This document shows, one piece after another, positions 17,797 to 26,065 of a stretch of 64,000 nucleotides of DNA (positions are counted from its first letter, which is position 1; each line of letters begins with the position of its first letter). The position numbers and the translations under genes are program-made. The stretch comes from Nitrospinaceae bacterium (GTDB lineage: Bacteria > Nitrospinota_A > UBA7883 > JAJDBK01). Under the pieces are notes generated by a model. The model worked only from the letters and a program-made list of their open reading frames with translations, made no database searches and had not been told where the DNA came from. The stretch covers positions 62,001-126,000 of the forward strand of contig JAJDBK010000079.1 of NCBI GenBank assembly GCA_029261405.1, given 5' to 3'.

Positions 17797-17804
17797 AATA
17801 ATAT
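17786..17804. promoter_or_regulatory. Candidate repressor operator (palindrome over repressor start)
   Basis: The sequence ATATTATTCACAATAATAT is a perfect dyad with 8-base arms and a 3-base centre. It covers the GTG start codon of the repressor. Together with the second dyad 35 bases away it frames the divergent control region. Autorepression is inferred. Confidence 0.5.
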
Positions 17805-17824
17805 CCTTTTAAACTATTTTTATC

Positions 17825-17852
17825 TTGACTCTTTATTCATTATAACTATAAT
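17825..17852 (+). promoter_or_regulatory. Rightward sigma-70 promoter of the divergent HTH gene with overlapping operator dyad
   Basis: A -35 TTGACT (17825-17830) and a perfect -10 TATAAT (17847-17852) are separated by 16 bases and drive the HTH gene at 17901. The dyad ATTATA-AC-TATAAT (17839-17852) overlaps the -10 box. A repressor bound there would block RNA polymerase, as expected for the phage lysogeny switch. Confidence 0.65.
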
Positions 17853-17900
17853 TCAAAGTCAGGGCTATCAAAAAACAATGGCAACTCAGCAGGAAAATTA

Positions 17901-18332
17901 TTGAACCCGAAATTGACGGAAACAATGGAAATAGCCATGTGTACCGAAGAGAAAAAGAAACTTGCCGAAATGATGAATGATTTAAAGGGAAAAATGTGTT
18001 CCAACAGTTCAAGCCGTGAGGAGCTTGCCGACTGGTTGAGCGAAAAGCTCGGTGTTCGTGTCACTGTCAGCACTATAGACGCGTGGTTCAAGGAATCCCG
18101 GCCCGACATGTTTCCATCTTTCCTCGCCATCCTTTATATCTGCGTGTTCGTAAGGAGTTTTGCCCCTCTCAATAATGTTCTGAACGGATTCTCCCATCAT
18201 GTAATCACCAGAGACGAGTTCAGGCTGATGAAGATTGGTGGTAAATGGGAGGAGTTTCGGGGTTTCCTTCGGGAGGATGGAAGTTCGATGAAAGAGGCTT
18301 TACATAAAAAAACTTTCGAGTCCCACCCCTGA
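17901..18332 (+). CDS. Divergent phage HTH regulator (Ner/Cro position)
   Basis: A 143-residue protein divergent from the repressor, where Mu carries ner. The central part 'REELADWLSEKLGVRVTVSTIDAWFKESRPDMFPSFLAIL' resembles a helix-turn-helix found in small regulators of Mu-like phages. The TTG at 17901 has AGGA seven bases upstream; ATG codons at 17925 and 17937 are alternatives. In an intact phage the transposase genes would follow. Here the next gene is chromosomal and opposite in direction. A role in the switch from lysogeny to early expression is inferred. Confidence 0.65.
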   Translation: MNPKLTETMEIAMCTEEKKKLAEMMNDLKGKMCSNSSSREELADWLSEKLGVRVTVSTIDAWFKESRPDMFPSFLAILYICVFVRSFAPLNNVLNGFSHHVITRDEFRLMKIGGKWEEFRGFLREDGSSMKEALHKKTFESHP

Positions 18333-18346
18333 CTATGGCCATAGTC
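18331..18346. repeat. 16-bp perfect palindrome at prophage right boundary
   Basis: GACTATGGCCATAGTC is fully self-complementary and begins at the stop codon of the HTH gene. It sits at the junction between phage and chromosomal genes. It could be a binding site, a recombination relic or part of a terminator; nothing in the sequence decides this. Confidence 0.6.
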
Positions 18347-18361
18347 GGCTTACTCTCCGTT

Positions 18362-18395
18362 GCCGGAGACCTGTACCCCCCTACGGGTCTCCGGC
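18362..18395. repeat. Strong stem-loop in the phage-chromosome junction
   Basis: GCCGGAGACC (18362-18371) pairs perfectly with GGTCTCCGGC (18386-18395). The inner TGTA and TACG add a U-G wobble and three pairs, leaving a C6 loop, so the stem is 14 pairs long. No T-run follows on either strand, so it is not a classical terminator. The 18396-18537 stretch beyond holds no further gene that I can support. Confidence 0.6.
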
Positions 18396-18537
18396 CCCCT
18401 CCTTGCTGGCTCGTTCATCGACATCGTTTGTTGCGCGATAATCAGAAGTTTGATAGTCGAGCAAAATATTCACTCGCTAATAAAGACGGGATATTGCATG
18501 AAGCCGAATCACCGATTCGCCGCGACGAAACCTTGTG

Positions 18538-19497
18538 TTAACCCTTGGTCACCTGGTTTCTACCGTTTTCCTTGGAGCGATACAAAGCGGCGTCAGCTTT
18601 GTCAATGAGAGCCTTATAACCACTCATACCTGTATGGCGTTGCGCCACACCGATGCTGATCGTAACACCAATCTTCTGTTTATCGTAATCGACAGGCTCA
18701 GCCCCAACAACTGAACAAAGTTTTTCAGCGATCCTGAAAGCCCCATCCATCTCCGTTTCCGGGAGAATCACACCGAATTCTTCACCCCCGTACCGACCGA
18801 ACACATCGGAACTGCGCAAGGTCTCCTTGGCTTTGGCGGCGACTTCCTGCAATACTGTGTCTCCGGCAAGATGCCCATAATCGTCGTTCACCTTCTTGAA
18901 GTGATCGAGGTCAAACATGAGATACGCGAGATCTTTTTTGTATCTCATGGCCCTTTTGAACTCGTCTTCGAGCCGCTCTTCCAGGTGGAGCCGGTTGAAT
19001 ACACCTGTCAATCCATCGGTATGGCTAAGTTCTTTCAGGTAGACGATTACATCGTTCGCGTCCTTCAAAGCGTTCTGGTATATGCCCACATCGGTGACAT
19101 CGGAGATGGTCACACAGACCGCTTCCACTTCACCTGCGTTATCACGAAGAGGTATGAACGTGACATCCTGGAACATATACTCGCCCGCGCCGGTTATCTG
19201 CCGGTTATGTTTAAACTTGAAAAGAAAAGGGCGCTCCTTCCAGGATGAATAGGATCGGTTTTTCAGAAGAAAAACGTTTTTCACTTTTCGCCTGACCCAG
19301 TCGGAAGGAAGTTTCGGGAATAAATCGAACAGATTTTTTCCTACAATTTCAGCAGGTTTTATACCGCTGTTTATCTCCATGAACCTGTTCCATAGCTGAA
19401 CTGTTATAGAGCGGTCGAGAACCATAATACCTATGTTTATGCTCTCGAAGAGCGACTCTGAAAACTTGATTATTCGTGAGCTGATTTGATCTTGCAT
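18538..19497 (-). CDS. PAS-GGDEF diguanylate cyclase
   Basis: A 319-residue soluble enzyme that should make cyclic di-GMP from two GTP. Residues ~10-125 form a PAS domain ('INIGIMVLDRSITVQLWNRFMEINSG') with a PAC-like end. Residues ~155-318 form the GGDEF domain: 'HTDGLTGVFNRLHLEERL', 'FDLDHFKKVNDDYGHLAGD' and the active-site 'GGEEF'. An RxxD inhibitory site ('RSSD') lies five residues before it, so product inhibition is expected. It is the last gene of the chemotaxis operon, one base after cheC, which suggests the pathway output reaches c-di-GMP. Confidence 0.93.
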   Translation of the reverse strand: MQDQISSRIIKFSESLFESINIGIMVLDRSITVQLWNRFMEINSGIKPAEIVGKNLFDLFPKLPSDWVRRKVKNVFLLKNRSYSSWKERPFLFKFKHNRQITGAGEYMFQDVTFIPLRDNAGEVEAVCVTISDVTDVGIYQNALKDANDVIVYLKELSHTDGLTGVFNRLHLEERLEDEFKRAMRYKKDLAYLMFDLDHFKKVNDDYGHLAGDTVLQEVAAKAKETLRSSDVFGRYGGEEFGVILPETEMDGAFRIAEKLCSVVGAEPVDYDKQKIGVTISIGVAQRHTGMSGYKALIDKADAALYRSKENGRNQVTKG

Positions 19498-19498
19498 A

Positions 19499-20140
19499 TC
19501 AAGAGTTCTCGATCATCTCATCGAGTTTTTGTAGCAATTTTTTAATGGACGGCTCAGAAAGAAATATCAACAGGTCACAAACGAATTTTCTATCCTCAAG
19601 GCTGAATGTTATCTTCATGAGAAGTGTCTTCAGCCAACCAATTTTTTCCCGGGAAAAAATTGCGACCATCACTCTTGTAGAGTCCATGTTATGGCAGAAG
19701 ATGGAAGGTCGGGCCACATTGATTTCGCCCTGAAGCTCCTCACCAATTTCGTAAAGGCACGCTCCGACGATTATATTGCTGATATCGAGGAGAAGCTCTC
19801 GTTCCCTATGGATATCTGGCTCCGGTTGCTCGCCCATAATATCCGAAATGGAAATGATGGAGTCCTCTCCGAATATAACCAGAGCTTCGCCGGTAAGATA
19901 ATTCTCAAATCCCATCCTGACAATAGAGACCTTGCTTGTACTGCTGGGACACGAGGAGAGGGGTTGAATGGAGTTGACGACATCGGTAGCTGACACCATC
20001 TGGATTTTCGGCACTTGAAGTTCCACGAATTCGTCCAGGACTTTTGCCAGGTCCGCGCCCGCCTTACCCATGGCAAGGTTTGCCGTTTCCGCCAGCAGGT
20101 CCAGTTGATCCTCGCTAAACTCCATATCCTTGATATTCAT
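19499..20140 (-). CDS. cheC: CheC-family CheY-P phosphatase
   Basis: A 213-residue protein of the CheC type, which dephosphorylates CheY-P. The first half has the catalytic signature 'DLLAETANLAMGKAG', with Glu and Asn in the ExxN pattern. The second, related half has 'LLLDISNIIVGACL', where Asp replaces the Glu (DxxN), so that site may be weak or inactive. It overlaps the upstream receiver gene by four bases and abuts the cyclase gene. The pairing with a receiver immediately upstream suggests that this receiver is its substrate. Confidence 0.85.
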   Translation of the reverse strand: MNIKDMEFSEDQLDLLAETANLAMGKAGADLAKVLDEFVELQVPKIQMVSATDVVNSIQPLSSCPSSTSKVSIVRMGFENYLTGEALVIFGEDSIISISDIMGEQPEPDIHRERELLLDISNIIVGACLYEIGEELQGEINVARPSIFCHNMDSTRVMVAIFSREKIGWLKTLLMKITFSLEDRKFVCDLLIFLSEPSIKKLLQKLDEMIENS

Positions 20141-20505
20141 ACGATTCCGAGTTCTTGTAGAACTACTTCGATTCTCTCTTTTTTAACAGGTTTTTCGATG
20201 AACGCCAACGCTCCCGACGCAAGAACACGTTCCTTGGCTTTAGGTTGGATATTGGCCGACATAACCACTATTTTAGTCTTGAGACCCTCGTCTTTCAGCC
20301 TTTCCAAAACATCAAAACCGGTAATATCCGGCATGTTAAGGTCCAGCGTCATAAAATCAAACTTCCCGGAAAGAGCTTCGATGACCGCATCCTCACCTCT
20401 GGAGACCTCAGTAAAGTTAATATCCTCAATCAGCCCCTTCAGAACATCTCTGGTCATTCTGCGGATCAGGTTCGAGTCGTCCACAAGCAATACTTCAAAC
20501 GCCAT
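20137..20505 (-). CDS. Single-domain response regulator (CheY-like)
   Basis: From the ATG at 20505 (AGGGA six bases upstream) the protein has 122 residues; an upstream extension to 20532 is less likely. The receiver fold is complete: acidic pair in 'LLVDDSNLIRRM', phospho-acceptor Asp in 'FMTLDLNMPDITG', the switch Ser in 'VVMSAN' and Lys in 'FIEKPVKKE'. It lies between the HPt-like gene and cheC, four bases overlapping cheC. It probably receives phosphate from the CheA of this operon. Confidence 0.9.
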   Translation of the reverse strand: MAFEVLLVDDSNLIRRMTRDVLKGLIEDINFTEVSRGEDAVIEALSGKFDFMTLDLNMPDITGFDVLERLKDEGLKTKIVVMSANIQPKAKERVLASGALAFIEKPVKKERIEVVLQELGIV

Positions 20506-20565
20506 GTTATTCCCTGTAAAGTAGTTCCACAAAAAACAGTGTTACCGGTCTATTAAAACGTGGTC

Positions 20566-22116
20566 TTATTTCGAGATACGTTCACCATCGAAAACAATCA
20601 TCTTCCCGCCAGGGTCAATACTCTTGATCTTTTCCGAAATAACATCAGGCGTAATGGAGGAAGTGAGAATAAATTCAAAATAAGTACGCTCTTCAAAAAA
20701 CACCGACCTGCTGGTAATAGGATTCGTATCTTCATTCAGCCAGTTAACAAACAATTCTGTTACCGTTTCGTCAGACTCCAAATCGGCGAGTATAGCGTAG
20801 ATATGCTCACCCCTACTGAGTGAAACCATCAGATCCTTGCAGTTCTCTGTGGTAAGTAACTCCAGAAATTTCTTCTCCACACCCAACCCGGACAGATATT
20901 CGATCATCTGATCGTAGCTTTTCTCCCTGACCCCAACGTTCAGGTTCAGGATAACCTGCTTCAAGTTCTCGGTCAGCTCACTAACCTCATCGTCGAAATC
21001 GCTCTCACCATACAGGAGAAGATCGCCAGCGCAACGCTCCGAGAGCTTTATCGCCTTGACGGCCAACGGCGCCAGCCTTTCGTCACTACCAAACTCGCCA
21101 TGAGCGATTCTGCCAAAAATATCAATCTGGGTAAGAACAAGATTATGAAGAGATGGGTTTGGAGCTATCAGTTGAACTTGTACGTCGATAAGTTTCAGAA
21201 GCTCTACGACAGATTCAGCGCTTTCCTGTTCATTAATATCTGAAAAATCGCTGTCGCGATGACGTTTGATAGCCGGAATCGCCTTTTCAAACAGCTTTTC
21301 GAAATCATTGAGAAGAACCGGCTGAAGGGACTTTATGAATACAGCGGAGCCGACATCAATGTCCATGTCCGCCTCAATCCGGTCAATCATCGATTTGACG
21401 AAACCGATGTTGGTAATGTAATTATTTCGGGCCGATTCATCCAGAGAGCCTTGTTCTGGCAAAAGTTTTTCAAGCTCCTCCATCGAATGGCTGGCGTTTG
21501 CAAAGCCGATCCCGTCGGCGGCTTGTCTGAGAGCCTCCAAAGCGGTGGAAACCCTGGACCTGTCTTCGGTCGAGCCAAGATACCCGGCGTCCAACGCATG
21601 CGCAACATGGGGTATATTTTCGCTGATAATACTACCGAAAAAAATCAGAAGCCCCGGATCCGCCACGGCGTGATCCGAAACATCCGTGGCCGATTCTAAC
21701 CCCGGCTCCTGTTTTTCTTCATGTGCAATGTTTTCAAACCTTCCCCCGGCTTCTTTTATAGCCGCAAGCAAGGGTTCGGGAGGCGCAATGTCCGCCTTTT
21801 GCCCTACAACATCAGGAAGTGTATTCTTTATATGGGTGACCGCCTCAAGAAGAAGACCAGCGGTTTTCTCGTCAAGCGGCTCACCGGAGTTGTGGAAGGC
21901 GGCCAGGAGTAGAGCGCTTTCACCCGCCAGAGTTGCGGTTCCACCGATTTTCATGGCTTCCGACAGTTCTTTGATAAGCCCCAGACAACGAAGGCAATCC
22001 CTGGCTCCTGTTACCGAATCGGCGGGAGTATCAGCAAGGCTCGCCTCAATGGCGTCGACACACACCGTTGTTTCATCCTTGTAGTGAGTCCAAAGCTCTT
22101 CCGTAAACTCGCTCAT
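20566..22116 (-). CDS. HPt-like helical protein of the chemotaxis operon, unnamed
   Basis: A 516-residue soluble protein that I cannot name. It is helical and acidic, with two or three segments that look like HPt bundles (around residues 1-100, 150-235 and 260-390). None contains the HxxKG phosphorylation motif seen in the CheA of the same operon. The last ~110 residues form a separate alpha/beta part ending 'PGGKMIVFDGERISK'. It may be a non-phosphorylatable scaffold or a phosphatase-like partner of the flanking receivers. That is inference from neighbourhood and helix pattern. Confidence 0.6.
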   Translation of the reverse strand: MSEFTEELWTHYKDETTVCVDAIEASLADTPADSVTGARDCLRCLGLIKELSEAMKIGGTATLAGESALLLAAFHNSGEPLDEKTAGLLLEAVTHIKNTLPDVVGQKADIAPPEPLLAAIKEAGGRFENIAHEEKQEPGLESATDVSDHAVADPGLLIFFGSIISENIPHVAHALDAGYLGSTEDRSRVSTALEALRQAADGIGFANASHSMEELEKLLPEQGSLDESARNNYITNIGFVKSMIDRIEADMDIDVGSAVFIKSLQPVLLNDFEKLFEKAIPAIKRHRDSDFSDINEQESAESVVELLKLIDVQVQLIAPNPSLHNLVLTQIDIFGRIAHGEFGSDERLAPLAVKAIKLSERCAGDLLLYGESDFDDEVSELTENLKQVILNLNVGVREKSYDQMIEYLSGLGVEKKFLELLTTENCKDLMVSLSRGEHIYAILADLESDETVTELFVNWLNEDTNPITSRSVFFEERTYFEFILTSSITPDVISEKIKSIDPGGKMIVFDGERISK

Positions 22117-22172
22117 CCGCTATCCTTAACCGTGTTGCAGTAAGAAACGCCTGGCAATGTCACTACGCCGTA

Positions 22173-22586
22173 TCAGCTTCTGTTGGGCAGACCGCAAGCC
22201 TTGCGAACCGCCTTTACGATTTCATGACCCCTCTTCCGTTCCAGATCAAGGCTGACTCCACCCGATGGTTTCGGTATTACATCGACCGCCCCCAACTGTC
22301 TGACCTCTGTGGAAACCGAACTTCCGGCCTGGGTCAGGGAGGAGAGGACCACCACTTTCGCCTTGCTGATAAGTTTGACTCTTTTGAGAAACTCCACACC
22401 GTCCATTACCGGCATCTCAATATCGAGCAGGATAATGTCAGGATTCAGCGACTTGGTCTTCTGTAACGCTACCTCACCATTATTGGCGTCACCAACCACC
22501 TCGATATCGGGATCGGAGCCTACGATATCTTTCACCATCTTTCTCATCATCATCGAATCATCGACAACCATTACTTTAATAGCCAT
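22173..22586 (-). CDS. Single-domain response regulator (CheY / CheB-receiver-like)
   Basis: The ATG at 22586 has GGGAG six bases upstream and gives 137 residues; a TTG at 22598 is open but poorer. The receiver has 'VMVVDDSMMMRKMV', phospho-Asp in 'IILLDIEMPVMDG', 'VVVLSSLTQAGS' and Lys in 'VIPKPSGG'. The 'SSLTQAGSS...AVDVIPKPSGG' part resembles the receiver of CheB, ending in what looks like a cut-off CheB linker. It may have come from a duplicated cheB that lost its esterase half. It follows the PilB-like ATPase gene. Confidence 0.88.
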   Translation of the reverse strand: MAIKVMVVDDSMMMRKMVKDIVGSDPDIEVVGDANNGEVALQKTKSLNPDIILLDIEMPVMDGVEFLKRVKLISKAKVVVLSSLTQAGSSVSTEVRQLGAVDVIPKPSGGVSLDLERKRGHEIVKAVRKACGLPNRS

Positions 22587-22628
22587 AATTACTCCCAAGG
22601 ACGTATTTCATCGCCGGTTGAACGCACA

Positions 22629-24854
22629 TTATCCCACAGCAACCTTGCGTAGCTGTGAAATATCACTGTGTCCCTTAATTATCTTTAAGATACCATCTTG
22701 CATGAGCGTACGCATCCCCTGCTTTATACCCATCGCCTGAATTTGGGCCGCAGTCGCTTTTTGATGGATCAATGTAGCTATTTCAGGAGTGCTGACCAGC
22801 AACTCGTGGATGCCTGTGCGCCCTTTATACCCTGTTCCACCACAGGCTTCGCACCCGTTGGGGATAAAAAGTTTAAAACTTCCCCCTTTTAAACCGATCT
22901 CATCGAAATGCTCCTCTCCGTAGTACATTTTCAGCATCGCCAATTCGTCCCCGGTGGCGTCGTACGGTTTCTTGCATTTTTTGCACAATGTCCTCATCAG
23001 ACGTTGAGCCAGCACTCCGAGAAGGGCGTCCGAAAAGTTTATCGGGTCAAGCCCCAGCTCCAGCAGTCGTGTGACCGTCTCGGCGGCGGAGTTGGTATGG
23101 AGAGTCGAGAGAACAAGATGCCCCGTTAGTGAAGCCTCCACCCCGATAGTGGCGGTCTCCTCATCACGCATTTCTCCGATCATGATGACATCCGGGTCCG
23201 CCCTGAGAAAGGAGCGTAATGCGCTGGCAAAATTAAGCCCGATCTTTGAGTGCATCTGCACCTGGTTTAATCCCTGCTGGGTTATCTCCACCGGATCCTC
23301 AGCAGTCCATATCACTCTTTCCGGAGTATTGATATGGCCAAGAACAGCGTGCAGGGTGGTTGTCTTCCCGGAGCCTGTGGGGCCAACCACCAGAAAGATA
23401 CCGTGAGGCCGGTCGGCGAGTTTAATGGTCTCTTTTAAGTTCCTGCCGCTCAGATTGAGGTTTTCAAGCGGCATAGGTTCGCTTGACGCAAGGATACGCA
23501 TAACAACGTTCTCGCCAAAAACGGTGGGCACCGTGGCCACACGAAACTCCACTCGTTTCCCCTCTATGTCGGTAAAGAATTTTCCGTCTTGCGGTTTTCT
23601 ACGTTCCGATATGTCAAGACGGGACATTATCTTTATCCTGGCGGCGACCGCCTGGGCCTGTTTTGCCACGATCTTCATGTTGTCGCGACAAGCGCCGTCG
23701 ATTCGGAACCGAACGATGGTAGGGCTGTCGCCTCTTCTGGTCTGGATATGGATATCGGACGCTCCGGCGTTATAGGCTGTAGCCAGAATAGAGTCCACAA
23801 GCTTTATAACATCTTCGCTGATGTCATCCTCATCAGCGGTAACTTTCCCCTTTTTGGCCATTCCAGCGCCGACCAGGGGAGCCTCCTGAATTTCAGGGTC
23901 TTCTTTATCTTTCAGGTCATCCTTGCGGACGCGTTCGGCGTTGTCTATAAAGCTCAATATTTGTTCAGGCAAACCGACCATGAAAGCGTAGTTTTTTGCG
24001 CCTAACAGCCCCTCTATCTCCATTATTCTCTGCATATCGGTAGGGTCGTCGATAAGGATATAGGCTTTATCTTTATCGCCTGAGATCGGAACCCATGTAT
24101 TGGAGCGCATATAACTCTCTTTAACATTGCTCACAAGCTCCGCCGGGATTGACATGGATGGATCATATTCCATGAACGGCACCATGTAATACCGTTCCAG
24201 CGAAATGGCCACATCCTCAAAAGGGATCTTCCCTTCCGTTATCAGTACTTGTGCGATGGAAGAGCCAGATTTGTTGGCCATCAATGTATACTGTTTAAGC
24301 TCAGCCTGAGTGACGCTTTTCATCTGAATCAGATGCTCGAAAGGGGCGGTTGTCGCCTGCATCTCCGTGTGAACCTTGCCGCCTATGGTTTTACCTATAC
24401 GTTGCACGATGGCCAGATCGTTTTTTGTAAACGCGCCTCTCCTCTTATTGAACACAACCATGACACCGAGCGGCACTGCGCCAGGTTTAATCGGAGCGGC
24501 CAACATGGAAGTGACTTTAATATCCCTCTGGTCGGTGTTGAACTTGAGGTGAGCGTGGATTTTTGTAAGCCCGTCGGCGTCACCAACATCAGCGATGGCC
24601 AGCGGTTTTTGGGAGAGGGCTACGATACCGGGAATCGAAGAGGTGGAAAGAGGAAGCCGTCGGCTTTTGAAGATGGTATGAGTAGCGTATTTCTGAAGGA
24701 TGGCTTCACCACCGCTCTGCCGCTCGTACAAGATAAACCCTTCCACCCCAAGAACTGTAAGAATTGAAGATTTCACCTTGGGGAGAGCCACATCGAGGGT
24801 ATTGGTGGCTTCTATCTTGCGACAGATATCGAGAACCGCTTTTTGTAGATCCAT
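22629..24854 (-). CDS. GAF-MshEN-PilB/GspE-type ATPase
   Basis: A 741-residue hexameric-motor ATPase of the type II secretion / type IV pilus extension family. Residues ~5-165 are a GAF domain, ~170-305 an MshEN (T2SSE_N) domain, which binds c-di-GMP in MshE, and ~340-735 the motor. Walker A 'GPTGSGKTTT' lies at 491-500; the Asp box and 'IMIGEMRDEETA' Walker B and 'LTGHLVLSTLHTN' His box follow. Two CxxC pairs ('CKKC', 'CEAC') form the zinc site of extension ATPases. Inside a chemotaxis operon it suggests pilus-based motility under signalling and c-di-GMP control. Confidence 0.9.
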   Translation of the reverse strand: MDLQKAVLDICRKIEATNTLDVALPKVKSSILTVLGVEGFILYERQSGGEAILQKYATHTIFKSRRLPLSTSSIPGIVALSQKPLAIADVGDADGLTKIHAHLKFNTDQRDIKVTSMLAAPIKPGAVPLGVMVVFNKRRGAFTKNDLAIVQRIGKTIGGKVHTEMQATTAPFEHLIQMKSVTQAELKQYTLMANKSGSSIAQVLITEGKIPFEDVAISLERYYMVPFMEYDPSMSIPAELVSNVKESYMRSNTWVPISGDKDKAYILIDDPTDMQRIMEIEGLLGAKNYAFMVGLPEQILSFIDNAERVRKDDLKDKEDPEIQEAPLVGAGMAKKGKVTADEDDISEDVIKLVDSILATAYNAGASDIHIQTRRGDSPTIVRFRIDGACRDNMKIVAKQAQAVAARIKIMSRLDISERRKPQDGKFFTDIEGKRVEFRVATVPTVFGENVVMRILASSEPMPLENLNLSGRNLKETIKLADRPHGIFLVVGPTGSGKTTTLHAVLGHINTPERVIWTAEDPVEITQQGLNQVQMHSKIGLNFASALRSFLRADPDVIMIGEMRDEETATIGVEASLTGHLVLSTLHTNSAAETVTRLLELGLDPINFSDALLGVLAQRLMRTLCKKCKKPYDATGDELAMLKMYYGEEHFDEIGLKGGSFKLFIPNGCEACGGTGYKGRTGIHELLVSTPEIATLIHQKATAAQIQAMGIKQGMRTLMQDGILKIIKGHSDISQLRKVAVG

Positions 24855-24892
24855 TTTACCTCTGCGTTAACCGTTTAAAGACGCTGGTTTTA

Positions 24893-26017
24893 TCATTCTC
24901 TTCCCAGACTGCCAATAGTAAGACTTTCGGACCAGTTTGCCAATATTTTGCCTATATCGGCAATATCAAGCGTCCGGCTTGCCACACCTGCTTCGATAGC
25001 CGCCGTCGGCATCCCGTCCACAATGCATGTTTCAGGTTGCTGGACTAAAACAGGAAAGTTCCTCTTTACAAATTCTTTGGCGCCCTTGACACCGTCATCT
25101 CCCATACCTGTCATTATCACCGCAACCGGGCTTTTGGCTACAGCCGCCGCTGACATAAAAAGCAGATCAGCCGAAGGTTTGTAAGGGGTCTTCGGCCCCT
25201 CCCTCACCCGGAGGACAAACTGCCCTCTGCCGTCTTTTAATATCGTCAGGTTCTTCTCACCCGGGGCGATGACAACCTCCCCGGCGCAGAGAACCAGCCC
25301 GTGCCTCCCTTCGACGGTGTTTACTCCTGTCCAGTCGGTAAGATGGACCGCAAGACTGGCGGTGAATCTGGCCGGCATATGCTGGGCTACAACCATGGGA
25401 CAGGAGAGGGCGCCTGCGCTCGAAAGCAGTTTCGCCAAGGCGGTCGGGCCACCTGTCGAAATCCCTACCACCACAAGGTCAAGCGGCTCTGCAGGCGCTA
25501 CCGTAACTTCTGAAGAAGTAGCCGTTTCGCTCTCTTCAATACCGTTTTTCAGTTCCTCTTCTTCCCGGGCGTTATCGGTATCAACGCTCTTCTTCTCAAT
25601 TTGCCGGCTTATCAACGGAACCTTCCTGGCGCCCCAGTAGTGAACTTTTTCCAGCAGTTCGTTGTTTACCTGGGACAACGAAAGCTCCGCCATCGACGAT
25701 TTCTTCGATATTATGTCTACCGCGCCATTCCTCAGAGCCTGAATCGCCGCTGAGCTACCCGTCTGCGTATAACTGCTGACCATGATAATGGGTCTGGGTG
25801 TCTCCCCCATAATCCTGGTGACAGCCTCAATGCCTCCCAATACAGGCATTTCCACATCCATGGTGATGACATCGGGTCTCAGTTTTCTGGTCATTTCAAT
25901 CGCTGATTCCCCGTTGACCGCCTCCCCGATAACCTCTATTTCAGGGTCTGGCTCCACAATCGAACGTATTGCGAATCGGAAAAATATGGAGTCGTCTACA
26001 ATCAGAAGCCTAATCAT
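24893..26017 (-). CDS. cheB: Chemoreceptor glutamate methylesterase CheB
   Basis: From the ATG at 26017 this is 374 residues beginning at the receiver domain; the frame is open to an ATG at 26041, and neither has a strong ribosome site. The receiver has 'LLIVDDSIFFRFA' and phospho-Asp in 'ITMDVEMPVLGG'. The esterase domain has the catalytic triad Ser in 'GISTGGPTAL', His in 'VAQHMPARFTASLA' and Asp in 'MTGMGDDGVKGAKEF'. It removes methyl groups from receptors to adapt signalling. No cheR appears in this operon, so methylation must be encoded elsewhere. Confidence 0.93.
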   Translation of the reverse strand: MIRLLIVDDSIFFRFAIRSIVEPDPEIEVIGEAVNGESAIEMTRKLRPDVITMDVEMPVLGGIEAVTRIMGETPRPIIMVSSYTQTGSSAAIQALRNGAVDIISKKSSMAELSLSQVNNELLEKVHYWGARKVPLISRQIEKKSVDTDNAREEEELKNGIEESETATSSEVTVAPAEPLDLVVVGISTGGPTALAKLLSSAGALSCPMVVAQHMPARFTASLAVHLTDWTGVNTVEGRHGLVLCAGEVVIAPGEKNLTILKDGRGQFVLRVREGPKTPYKPSADLLFMSAAAVAKSPVAVIMTGMGDDGVKGAKEFVKRNFPVLVQQPETCIVDGMPTAAIEAGVASRTLDIADIGKILANWSESLTIGSLGRE

Positions 26018-26065
26018 CGCATAGATCCAGGCTTCTCCCATTTACACAGGGGAACAGAGTGCGGG

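Larger units (their letters stand above)
1..18332. mobile_element. Mu-like (D3112/B3-type) prophage, partial; early transposition module absent on the right
   Basis: About twenty tightly packed minus-strand genes form a Mu-type head and packaging module followed by a lambda-type non-contractile tail module. At the right end sit a CI/LexA-type repressor and a divergent HTH gene. No tail sheath gene is seen, so a siphovirus-like tail is inferred, as in the transposable phages D3112 and B3. No MuA/MuB transposase, integrase, holin or lysin is visible in the window. The left end lies beyond position 1. The right boundary is taken at the end of the HTH gene, just before strong palindromes and a chromosomal signalling operon; it is not defined by an att site or a target duplication. 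Confidence 0.85.
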
